A DNA stretch of 64,000 nucleotides from JAWLFI01 sp964627995 (GTDB taxonomy: Bacteria; Bacteroidota; Bacteroidia; Chitinophagales; Saprospiraceae): assembly GCA_964627995.1 (NCBI GenBank), contig CAZVLN010000010.1, positions 5,865 to 69,864 of the forward strand, written 5' to 3'. Both the position numbers and the translations under genes were made by a program. Positions 35,144-43,159 of this stretch are shown here, one piece after another; within the stretch, counting starts at the first letter, position 1, and each line of letters begins with the position of its first letter. A model generated the notes under the pieces. It searched no databases. It was not told the DNA's origin and saw only the letters and a program-made list of their open reading frames with translations.

Positions 35144-36081
35144 ATTATTTCGTCTGCCTTGACTTCAAAGTGAACTAAGTCTACAAATTTTTTCACTCGA
35201 GCGTCAAGTTCGCCGTCACTGATCGCAATTAACTTGCGAATACTAAAGTCTTCCACGCAAAAAGAAGCCATAGCCGATCCATAGATAACAGCGCGTTTCA
35301 TATTGTCATAGGATAGGTCCTCTGTTCGAGCTAAATATCCCATAAACCCGCCCGCAAAAGTGTCGCCAGCTCCTGTGGGGTCTGTCACTTGCATCAGCGG
35401 TAAAGCCGGCGCAAAAAACATTTGTTCGTCTTTGTGAAAAAGTAAAGCCCCGTTTTCGCCTTTTTTAATGACCAGGTAGGTGGGTCCAAGGTCCATTATT
35501 TTTTGAGCAGCCTTAGCAAGAGCGTGTTCTCCTGACATTTGGCGTGCCTCTTCATCATTGATTAATAACGCATCTACCCTGGGAATTACTTCCATCAACT
35601 CATCCCAGGCAATATCCATCCAAAAGTTCATAGTGTCCATTGCCACAAATCGCGGCGAACTCAACTGGTCTAACACCCGAGCCTGAACTTGAGGGGATAG
35701 ATTGCCAAGCATAACAAAAGATGCTGATTGGTAATCCTCTGGTAGAACAGGGTCAAAGTTTTCCAGCACATTTAATTCCGTGCTAAGTGTTTCTCGACTG
35801 TTTAAATCCGCACTGTATTCTCCAGCCCAAAAGAATGATTTCTCATCTTTCATGACTTGCAATCCGTCGAGATTAATCCCCTTGCTTTTCATGTCTTGAA
35901 GTACATCAGAAGGAAAATCATTTCCAATTACGGATACCAGCTGAATAGGTTGAGTAAAATTAGCCGCCGATAAACTTATATAAGTGGCTGCACCTCCTAT
36001 AGCGCGTTCTGCATGTCCATGAGGAGTTTTAATATCATCAAAAGCAACAGTTCCAACAGTAAGTAGACTCATATCTTTCAT
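35140..36081 (-). CDS. PfkB-family carbohydrate kinase
   Basis: A 313-residue ribokinase-fold sugar kinase. The N-terminal block is IGGAATYISLSAANF (28-42); the ATP/catalytic motif DPTGAGDTFAGGF (234-246) has Asp240 as the base, and an upstream NDEEARQMSG (175-184) is typical. The lid region and the identity of the sugar cannot be read; adenosine, ribose or other pentose kinases are all possible. It starts either at the ATG at 36081 or three codons in. It is a lone minus-strand gene that ends four bases into the metallophosphoesterase gene. Confidence 0.88.
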   Translation of the reverse strand: MKDMSLLTVGTVAFDDIKTPHGHAERAIGGAATYISLSAANFTQPIQLVSVIGNDFPSDVLQDMKSKGINLDGLQVMKDEKSFFWAGEYSADLNSRETLSTELNVLENFDPVLPEDYQSASFVMLGNLSPQVQARVLDQLSSPRFVAMDTMNFWMDIAWDELMEVIPRVDALLINDEEARQMSGEHALAKAAQKIMDLGPTYLVIKKGENGALLFHKDEQMFFAPALPLMQVTDPTGAGDTFAGGFMGYLARTEDLSYDNMKRAVIYGSAMASFCVEDFSIRKLIAISDGELDARVKKFVDLVHFEVKADEII

Positions 36082-36228
36082 TTAGGGGCGTGAAGATACA
36101 AAGAATGTGTAAGCAAAACACCCGACTTGGCTTTACTTTCAATGAGCTAAATGGATCATTATCGGGACACTAAAGGAAAGCGTCCCTAATCGAGGTCAGG
36201 AGGTTTAAAAGTTAGTATTCTTTTGTAG

Positions 36229-37737
36229 TTACCTTTTGTTGGGTAGATTCGATTTAAAGTTGGCCCATGCTAGGCGCAAATTAGGTCCCGCATTTTCCAG
36301 GCGAATCCAAACCCACACATACGCCACGAGTAAAATGATGCGAAAACCCCCTAAAATAAAAGCTGGAGGCCCCACCTTCTCTAGAGCAATGGATAAAAAG
36401 TATAAGCCTATGGCACTCAGTAAATAGTGTGACATCCGGCTTAATTTATATGGAATGGGATAGAAGCGTTTGCCCCAGGCATAAGTCAAGCTAGCCAGTA
36501 CAAAAAATACAACGAGAGTGGTGATTACGGCTCCTAATGGTCCATATACCGGTATTAGAAAGCGCAAACCTAAAAGAGTTAAAATAGCTCCGAAGCAAGC
36601 GATAATAGCTCCATACCGGGTTCTGTCCGACACTTTGTACCATACCGCAAAATTATAATACATACCCAGGAACAAATAAGCCAACAGCATGAGGGGGACT
36701 AAATGCAGCATCCCCCATTTACTCTCATCAATCAAATATTTGATAATATCCAAATGGAGGGCGATTGTTAGAATTGCGAAGCACCCTACCCAGGCAAAAG
36801 CTTGTGCAGTTCGTGCATATTTTTCTTTAGCGTCTGCTGCTGCGAGTTGTTTAAAAAAGAAAGGTTCAGCGGCATAATTATACGCTTGTGATATTAAATT
36901 CATCAATATAGCTATTCGCATACACGCCTTGTAAACTCCCGTTTGTGCTATATTCTCTTCTTCGGTGCCGGGAAGAAACCAGCTCAGAAAAAAAGAGTCA
37001 AATACTAAATTGATCGTACCTGCTAAGCCAACAACGAGCAAGGGCCAACTATAACCAAGCATTTTTTTCCACAGCCCATAATCAAAGCTCCAATGTGTCT
37101 TAAGAAAGTAAGAGCTCAATAGAAGAAGAGTAGCTACGCTGGCAATGAGATTGGCTAAAAACACATAGTCCAATATGGCTGAGGGGTCATACGCCGCTCG
37201 AATGTTTGGAAACATACTGAGAGCGGGCCAAATCTCCAGTAAAAAAATTACCCCCACAATATTAACCAACATGCTGGTGGTTTTAATTACCGCAAACTTA
37301 ATCGGTCGGTTTTCAAGCCGCAAGCGAGCAAATGGAAGAGCCGCCAAGGCGTCGGCAGCAATAATTAGCGCAAACCAGCGCACATATCGTGCATCTGCCT
37401 CGAGTGTAAACCATCCGGCGACACTTTCAGCATTGATCCACAATAGGATTGTGTAGCCTAATGAAAGTGTAAGTAAAAATATGGATGCCGTCGAAAAGCT
37501 TTTTTCAATTTGATCTTTTTTATGCCCAAACCGAAAAAAGGCTGTTTCAAAACGGAAAGTAAATAGGATGATTAGGACTGCGGCAAGCGCATAATAAATA
37601 GCGTGGCGACCATAGTCTAAATTAATTAGCTTTCGGGTTAAATAAGGTGTAAGTAACACGTATTGCAAAGCGCGAGCCAGAATGGAACTTCCGCCATATA
37701 TAACCGTTTCTTTAGCTAGCGTTTTGAGATACGACAT
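36229..37737 (-). CDS. Polysaccharide flippase of the MATE/Wzx (MOP) fold
   Basis: A 502-residue polytopic protein with about 14 hydrophobic helices. The start SYLKTLAKETVIYGGSSILAR is typical of Wzx/RfbX-like oligosaccharide flippases, which turn undecaprenyl-linked sugars across the inner membrane. Sugar specificity cannot be read. No glycosyltransferases adjoin it. Its promoter is unusually close: TACCTTTG on the minus strand ends only five bases before the ATG, suggesting a leaderless message. Confidence 0.87.
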   Translation of the reverse strand: MSYLKTLAKETVIYGGSSILARALQYVLLTPYLTRKLINLDYGRHAIYYALAAVLIILFTFRFETAFFRFGHKKDQIEKSFSTASIFLLTLSLGYTILLWINAESVAGWFTLEADARYVRWFALIIAADALAALPFARLRLENRPIKFAVIKTTSMLVNIVGVIFLLEIWPALSMFPNIRAAYDPSAILDYVFLANLIASVATLLLLSSYFLKTHWSFDYGLWKKMLGYSWPLLVVGLAGTINLVFDSFFLSWFLPGTEEENIAQTGVYKACMRIAILMNLISQAYNYAAEPFFFKQLAAADAKEKYARTAQAFAWVGCFAILTIALHLDIIKYLIDESKWGMLHLVPLMLLAYLFLGMYYNFAVWYKVSDRTRYGAIIACFGAILTLLGLRFLIPVYGPLGAVITTLVVFFVLASLTYAWGKRFYPIPYKLSRMSHYLLSAIGLYFLSIALEKVGPPAFILGGFRIILLVAYVWVWIRLENAGPNLRLAWANFKSNLPNKR

Positions 37738-37742
37738 AATAA

Positions 37743-37750
37743 CAAAGGTA
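37743..37750 (-). promoter_or_regulatory. TACCTTTG promoter element abutting the flippase start codon
   Basis: On the minus strand TACCTTTG is followed by TTATT and then ATG (37737). With a start site five to eight bases past the element, transcription would begin at or within a few bases of the start codon. No -33 box at the standard spacing was found. Confidence 0.5.
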
Positions 37751-37815
37751 TGGGAAAAACCCCTTATCTACGCTAGTACAATAATGCTGCCAAGCTTTTT
37801 ATACAAAGAGGAAAG

Positions 37816-38913
37816 TTATTCAGCTCCTATGGTAACAGCGATCGAAGTGGTTAATAGCAATTGACTCTGGGCAGAGCGGAAATCAAGGTCTGAGAAAAGA
37901 AATTTTAGCTCACTGCGAAAGGCTACCTGACTTACCGGACTATAATCAATATTTACACTCCCTGCCCAGGCAGAAAAATCTGGCCCGATCACAAAAGCAG
38001 ACAGGTCGCGAAACCGCTCCGCTCGCATGGCCATTTTCCAGTTTTCAGCTAAAGGATAAGAAATTAGCGCGCTGGCCGCATACCAGTGCTCCCAATTATC
38101 GTTGCTCAAAACCTCTTGATAACCGAAGTCCACTGCCAGTATCCAGCCCCACTGAGATGGTAAATCACCCTGGAGGTAGAAACTATTGAAAATACGATGT
38201 CGGGAATCACCTAAAGGAAACTCACTTCCTATGTACGTGCTCCAATTCAACGTATAAAAGTTGCTCCATTTATAATTCACCTGCGTACCCAGTGCCGGCC
38301 ACCTCTGCTCATCAGGACGTTGAATTCGCTGCCATCCGTTACATAAAATTATACGAAATAGCCATTGTTTATTGGGCTTATATGTCAGTCGAGCGCCCGT
38401 AAGATAATAAGGGGAGTTCTCAGCCATCAAAGATCGTGTAAGCGTATAGTTACGTATCGAAATGGCACTTTCATAACCAATGTGCGATTCAAATACTCCC
38501 ATATCTAACCAAAGAGATCGACCGCGGTTAAGTGATATGCCGGCATATGCCTCATACAGCATTTGAAACAATACGGGTTCTGCTGCATAGTTATCCATAG
38601 CGTAGGTTCCGGTCTGAAGGTGGACCACCGCCCGATAATAATCGCTAGAAACAGCCATTTTAAGCATAGCCAGATTGACCTGAAAAGAACGACTGCGATT
38701 ATGGTTGAATAAAAAGGGCTGGAAACTTCGATCAGGAGTGTTATCTGTCAGATCTACCGCATAATACGTGTCTACAAAGCCTGAAATATTCCAATGCGGA
38801 GTCAAGCTAGGCTGAGTAAAAGAACTGTCAGTTTCTAAGTTTTGAGCATGAACACCTATAGCCATTACACTACAGACAAGGAAGCTCAGTCGACTCATCC
38901 ATTTCAAAACCAT
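37816..38913 (-). CDS. Outer-membrane beta-barrel porin-like protein
   Basis: A 365-residue protein when started at the ATG at 38913, which overlaps the preceding gene by ten bases; an ATG at 38898 is also possible. Both leave a signal peptide ending in GVHAQ. The mature part is a run of strands ending in aromatic residues (WNISGFVDTYYAVDL, RVNLAMLKMAV-like QVNLAMLKMAV, LFRIILCNGWQ, NYKWSNFYTLNWSTY), as in the Bacteroidota barrel families (BBP/OmpL-like). It resembles a 16-18-stranded porin; the substrate is unknown. It follows the methyltransferase-like gene in one operon. Confidence 0.8.
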   Translation of the reverse strand: MVLKWMSRLSFLVCSVMAIGVHAQNLETDSSFTQPSLTPHWNISGFVDTYYAVDLTDNTPDRSFQPFLFNHNRSRSFQVNLAMLKMAVSSDYYRAVVHLQTGTYAMDNYAAEPVLFQMLYEAYAGISLNRGRSLWLDMGVFESHIGYESAISIRNYTLTRSLMAENSPYYLTGARLTYKPNKQWLFRIILCNGWQRIQRPDEQRWPALGTQVNYKWSNFYTLNWSTYIGSEFPLGDSRHRIFNSFYLQGDLPSQWGWILAVDFGYQEVLSNDNWEHWYAASALISYPLAENWKMAMRAERFRDLSAFVIGPDFSAWAGSVNIDYSPVSQVAFRSELKFLFSDLDFRSAQSQLLLTTSIAVTIGAE

Positions 38914-39491
38914 AAGTGAGGTAAAATTTTGGGTGTCCGTTGCTTGTAGCTTTGATATTTTGAACCAAATGTTTTCAATAATTTTTTCTCTTCCCAATAA
39001 ATACCTATCGGTAAATAGAGAAAAGTCACCAATATGAAAAGAGCTACCTTAAGAGACGGCCAACATAGCACACTCCCGCACAATATATAGATTAAAGCTA
39101 AGTATAGCGGATGACGGACGCGGCCATACCAACCAGATTCAACCCATTCAGGCTGAGCCTCCGTCTGCTTCCCAAACAGAAACTCGCCGCTATCCATCGT
39201 CCGAAAAGCAGCCAATCCAATGGACAATCCTCGAAGAATTAAAAGAATACCAAAAGCAATTGTGAATATGTTCCTACCAAACAAAAAGTGGGTGGGGTGT
39301 TGCATACCATACCACCAAATCCATATCATTGCTAGAATATGGAATACATTATAACTTACTCGGTAATATTTATAATAACTACCTAAATTACGTTGGCTCC
39401 AATCTTTAGTCTTTTGCGCAGCAAGGCCGCTGTGAATACCATAAAACATGGCCCAGGATAGAATCCAAAACCAATAAAAAGCATCCATCAT
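38904..39491 (-). CDS. Isoprenylcysteine methyltransferase/NnrU-like membrane protein
   Basis: A 195-residue integral membrane protein with about five helices. The C-terminal motif GRVRHPLYLALIYI with WEEKKLLKTFGSKYQSYKQR is the SAM-binding block of the ICMT/PEMT/NnrU superfamily; the HP pair and the paired Glu are present. A methyltransferase of a membrane lipid or isoprenoid is plausible but not shown. It starts two bases past the stop of the 39494 gene and overlaps the porin gene by ten bases. Confidence 0.82.
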   Translation of the reverse strand: MMDAFYWFWILSWAMFYGIHSGLAAQKTKDWSQRNLGSYYKYYRVSYNVFHILAMIWIWWYGMQHPTHFLFGRNIFTIAFGILLILRGLSIGLAAFRTMDSGEFLFGKQTEAQPEWVESGWYGRVRHPLYLALIYILCGSVLCWPSLKVALFILVTFLYLPIGIYWEEKKLLKTFGSKYQSYKQRTPKILPHLWF

Positions 39492-39493
39492 TA

Positions 39494-39844
39494 TTAAGCG
39501 CGCTGCCCGGCTTCATTTTGCCGGGTGAGTGTCCAATCATCAGTAGCCGTTGTTTGCAACCATACGTCCTGAGACTTTCTAAATACTTGTGCGTTTAACC
39601 CGAACTGTTCCTTTAATAAGCCTTCTAAATTTGATACGGTCATTTCGGGATTAAAATGTAGCTCTCCTAAAGAGTCTTTACCACTGGCCTCTTTAATAGT
39701 TGTATATGGGTCTAAGATGAACCCCTTTTCGGAACCCTCACCGGATTTGTGAGGAGCTTTATAAAATTCAATTTTTAGGAAGGGAAGCTTTTTATTGAAC
39801 TCGCTTTGCAATTCAATAATCCGCATATTTTCGTGAATTTTCAT
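39494..39844 (-). CDS. Conserved hypothetical protein of Bacteroidota
   Basis: A 116-residue cytosolic protein, mixed alpha/beta. The start KIHENMRIIELQSEFNKKLPFLKIEFYK and the end QVFRKSQDVWLQTTATDDWTL are what I remember from a conserved family with no assigned role. No catalytic signature is visible. It is the first gene of a minus-strand unit with the methyltransferase-like and porin genes (spacing 2 bases, then 10-base overlap). Confidence 0.7.
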   Translation of the reverse strand: MKIHENMRIIELQSEFNKKLPFLKIEFYKAPHKSGEGSEKGFILDPYTTIKEASGKDSLGELHFNPEMTVSNLEGLLKEQFGLNAQVFRKSQDVWLQTTATDDWTLTRQNEAGQRA

Positions 39845-39985
39845 ACTGTATTCTTTTGCTAGTAAAATATGAATTTTTTTTTAATTCAGAAATAAGCAGG
39901 GCATCAAAAAGGTCGCCCAAAACATTTATTCAATATTATACTCCAAAATTTACCTCGCATTGAGATCCCCTCAACTACCATTTTG

Positions 39986-40017
39986 TTTGAATAGCTATCT
40001 GAAAAAAAGTATCTTTC
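39986..40017 (+). promoter_or_regulatory. TTTG-N20-TATCTTTC promoter for the exporter operon
   Basis: TTTG (39986-39989) and TATCTTTC (40010-40017), one base off TAnnTTTG, are spaced by 20 bases and lie 26 bases before the ATG at 40044. Confidence 0.5.
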
Positions 40018-40043
40018 AATCTAGTTTTAAGATTTGAATAATC

Positions 40044-41126
40044 ATGAAAAATAGCCTTATACTTTTTGTTCTTTTTATTTTTTTTAGTTGCGACTCTGAA
40101 CCTGACGCATCTGAAACAAAACCCAAAATTCAAAATATAACAGAGTCGGTATACGCTTCTGTAAGCATCATGCCTTTTCAATCCTACTTTGCCCAAAGCG
40201 CTGCCTCCGGGATCATAGATAGCCTTGCCATTCAGGAAGGGGACCGAATAAATAAAGGGGATCTCATATGCATGATTCGCGCAGAAAACGTTGAAATGCG
40301 CTTGCAGGAGGCTCAAATTAGTTTGCAAAAAACGAAAGATGATTTTTTAGGGAAGAACAGTTTGCTGAAAAATCTGAAACTTGACATTGAAACTGCTCGC
40401 CAACAGCTAAATTGGGACTCGATTCAATACCACAGACTAAAACGTCTATGGAATCAAAAAATAGGTTCTGAAAATGCCCTTCAACAAGCACAGCTAAAAT
40501 ATGAGTCAGGCCAAAATCAGCTATTGAATTTAAAAAAGAAATATCAACAAACTCAAAGTGATCTGGAAAAAGCCTACGCCATTGCTACCACCCGCCTTAA
40601 AGGAGAAGAAACTATGTTGGATGATTTTACTGTCCGGTCCTTTATGAATGGACGCGTATATGAATTGAATAAAGAGGTGGGCGAACTTGTCTCACCGCAA
40701 GAACGTATAGCAGAAATAGGAAGTGTAGACAGCTTCAAAATTGAGATGGATGTCGACGAAGTAGATGTAGCTCAAATCTCTGTACACGATACGGCCATAA
40801 TCTCTTTAGATGCATACCCAGATGAGGTTTTCAAAGCGACCGTCACGAGTATTTTGCCAAAAAAGAATATCCAAAACTTAACGTACACTGTGCGGGCTCA
40901 ATTTCTAGATCCACCCAAACTGCTATACGGCCTGTCTGGAGAAGCAAATATCATCATAAATAAACGCAAGGCAGCGATGACCCTGCCCCCTGAATATTTA
41001 TATACTGATCATAGCGTCATGACTGAAAACGGCGAAGTACCCGTGGAAATCGGGATGAAAAACATGAAGTTTGTTGAGATTATATCAGGTATTGACTCTT
41101 CGACAATCGTTCTAAAAGCTGAATAA
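40044..41126 (+). CDS. HlyD/MacA-like periplasmic adaptor lipoprotein
   Basis: A 360-residue membrane-fusion adaptor. The signal peptide ends at SC (lipobox FFSC, Cys16), so the protein is lipid-anchored. A biotinyl-lipoyl-like strand pair (GIIDSLAIQEGDRINKGDLI, about 53-72) flanks a long helical hairpin (about 80-190) and a beta-barrel domain with GRVYELNKEVGELVSPQERIAEIG (about 203-226). It joins an inner-membrane ABC transporter to an outer-membrane channel. It is the first gene of a three-gene set with a permease (1-base overlap) and ATPase. A TolC-like channel is not in this window. Confidence 0.9.
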   Translation: MKNSLILFVLFIFFSCDSEPDASETKPKIQNITESVYASVSIMPFQSYFAQSAASGIIDSLAIQEGDRINKGDLICMIRAENVEMRLQEAQISLQKTKDDFLGKNSLLKNLKLDIETARQQLNWDSIQYHRLKRLWNQKIGSENALQQAQLKYESGQNQLLNLKKKYQQTQSDLEKAYAIATTRLKGEETMLDDFTVRSFMNGRVYELNKEVGELVSPQERIAEIGSVDSFKIEMDVDEVDVAQISVHDTAIISLDAYPDEVFKATVTSILPKKNIQNLTYTVRAQFLDPPKLLYGLSGEANIIINKRKAAMTLPPEYLYTDHSVMTENGEVPVEIGMKNMKFVEIISGIDSSTIVLKAE

Positions 41127-42379
41127 TGACGTCCCTACCACTCATTCTGGATATTACAAAAACTCATTTGCTCGCGAAGAAAAAACAAACCTTAGTAGCG
41201 GCATTAGGTGTCACTTTTGGAATAGGAACCTACATCATCATGATGAGTTTTATGACGGGCCTAAATAGCCTGCTCGATGGCTTGGTTTTAAATCGAACTC
41301 CACATATTCAAATATTTAATAAAATTGAACCTTCCGAGGTCCAACCCATCGAACAAATTTCTTCCTCGCCCAACCTCATTCGATCTATAAAACCCCAAAA
41401 CAAGCTAGAGAGAATTCACGATGCTTTGCCGCTACTTAATGAGCTAAAAAATAGCCAACAGATAGAAGGCGCCACACCGCAAACGACAGCACGCGTGTTC
41501 TATCTAGCTGGCACGAATAAGCTAAACGGCGTCTTAAATGGCGTTGAAGTGCAGGAAGAGTCTCGATTATTTAATCTAAACGAGTATATCATAGAGGGTG
41601 ACGTCAATAGTATAGATCGAAATAAGTACAATATCATTCTTGGAGCCGGCGTAGCTCGCAAACTTTCTTTGCAATTGGGAGACAAAATTCAAGTCATGAG
41701 TACATCGGGAACGACTTTTGGACTCACGATAAGTGCTATTTTTCAGAGCGGTTTGGCAGAGGTTGACGACACCCAGAGCTATATTAACCTTTCCATGGCT
41801 CAGCAAATTCAAGGTGCAGGGGCCAATTACATTACACGAATCCATGTCAAACTCAAAGATATTGAGCAGGCCATTCCACTTTCCCAATCGATAGAAACCG
41901 TTTATGATGTAGAGGCCCTGGATATCAAAACGGCAAATGCACAATTTGAAACGGGATCTGATATCCGAACCCTCATTTCATATGCAGTCTCCTTTACGCT
42001 CCTTATCGTTGCTGGGTTTGGCATCTATAATATTCTAAATATGTTCATCTACGAAAAGATGAATGATATTGCCATTTTGAAGGCCACGGGTTTTACCGGA
42101 ACTGATGTCATGCTCATTTTTATCTCCCAGGCATTACTAATTGGTTTTATAGGGGGCGTTTTAGGTTTAGGCTTGGGATATGGTGTTTCCTTGCTCATTG
42201 ATGGCACGCCATTCGAAACAGAAGCTCTGCCAACAATTAAAACTTATCCGATTAATTACAACATACAGTTTTATGCGACGGGCATCGTTTTTTCTTTGGT
42301 TGCAACTTTTTTAGCGGGCTATTTACCCGCTCGAAAGGCTCAAAAAATGGATCCCGTGGAAATAATAAGAGGTCAATAA
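41126..42379 (+). CDS. MacB/LolC-type ABC transporter permease
   Basis: A 417-residue permease. One N-terminal helix (about 17-42) is followed by a large periplasmic MacB_PCD domain (about 45-275) and three C-terminal helices forming the FtsX domain (about 285-410), ending with GYLPARKAQKMDPVEIIRGQ, the conserved FtsX/MacB tail. Such permeases extrude lipoproteins, peptides or siderophores from the inner leaflet or periplasm. The start codon overlaps the adaptor stop (TAATG); the ATPase follows four bases later. Confidence 0.92.
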   Translation: MTSLPLILDITKTHLLAKKKQTLVAALGVTFGIGTYIIMMSFMTGLNSLLDGLVLNRTPHIQIFNKIEPSEVQPIEQISSSPNLIRSIKPQNKLERIHDALPLLNELKNSQQIEGATPQTTARVFYLAGTNKLNGVLNGVEVQEESRLFNLNEYIIEGDVNSIDRNKYNIILGAGVARKLSLQLGDKIQVMSTSGTTFGLTISAIFQSGLAEVDDTQSYINLSMAQQIQGAGANYITRIHVKLKDIEQAIPLSQSIETVYDVEALDIKTANAQFETGSDIRTLISYAVSFTLLIVAGFGIYNILNMFIYEKMNDIAILKATGFTGTDVMLIFISQALLIGFIGGVLGLGLGYGVSLLIDGTPFETEALPTIKTYPINYNIQFYATGIVFSLVATFLAGYLPARKAQKMDPVEIIRGQ

Positions 42380-42383
42380 ATCT

Positions 42384-43061
42384 ATGAATCCTGTATTAGA
42401 GACCAAAAACGTCAATAAATACTTCCGTGAACCAGTCAACTTTCACGTGCTCAAGGATATTTCCATTGCTCTACAGCCAAATGAGTTTGTATCTATCATG
42501 GGGAAATCCGGATGTGGAAAATCAACATTGCTTTATATTTTATCTACCATGGATACAGATTATGAAGGTGAGGTATGGATAGATGGTGAAAACATGAGGA
42601 ATAAAAACAGGACTCAATTGGCCGATATCCGAAATGAAAAAATTGGATTCGTCTTTCAGTTTCACTATCTCCTGCCCGAGTTTTCCGTTTTAAAAAATGT
42701 CATGCTCCCTGCGCTCAAACTGGGAAAGGAAAGTCCGAGCAGTATTGAAAAAAATGCCCTGGATAAATTAAACCTGCTGGGCATAAAAGATCAAGCGCAC
42801 AAAAAAGCATCTAAAATTTCCGGCGGACAAAAACAACGTGTTTCCATCGCTCGAGCGCTCATCAATCACCCCAAAATCATCATGGGCGACGAACCTACGG
42901 GCAATCTGGATAGTAAAAATTCTGAAAATGTCTTTAACATTCTACGTGATCTGAGCACAGAACTCGGGCTTTCCCTGCTGGTCGTAACGCATGATATGGA
43001 CTTTGCAGAAAAAACAGATCGAATCATTGAAATGGGTGATGGCTTTATCATCAACGATTAA
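42384..43061 (+). CDS. ABC transporter ATP-binding protein, MacB/LolD type
   Basis: A 225-residue nucleotide-binding subunit. Walker A is GKSGCGKSTLL (near 40-50), the Q-loop is in FVFQFHYLLPEF, the signature is ISGGQKQRVSIARAL and Walker B IIMGDEPTGNLD, followed by the H-loop VTHDMD. It powers the upstream permease. A weak AAAGAAA/TTTCTTT hairpin at 43060-43082 after the stop codon may be the terminator. Confidence 0.95.
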   Translation: MNPVLETKNVNKYFREPVNFHVLKDISIALQPNEFVSIMGKSGCGKSTLLYILSTMDTDYEGEVWIDGENMRNKNRTQLADIRNEKIGFVFQFHYLLPEFSVLKNVMLPALKLGKESPSSIEKNALDKLNLLGIKDQAHKKASKISGGQKQRVSIARALINHPKIIMGDEPTGNLDSKNSENVFNILRDLSTELGLSLLVVTHDMDFAEKTDRIIEMGDGFIIND

Positions 43062-43144
43062 AGAAAACCGCAGCTTTCTTTTCTCCCCGATAACGAATTC
43101 AAGAAAGAACTGAAGTGGAACTATCTCTCCTGCTTTTTGTTATT

Positions 43145-43152
43145 TACCTTTG
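43145..43152 (+). promoter_or_regulatory. TACCTTTG promoter element next to the uvrB start codon
   Basis: TACCTTTG is an exact TAnnTTTG. The ATG at 43160 is only seven bases past its end, so the start of transcription should fall within or a few bases from the start codon (leaderless or nearly so). No LexA-type box was seen. Confidence 0.55.
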
Positions 43153-43159
43153 AACGATT

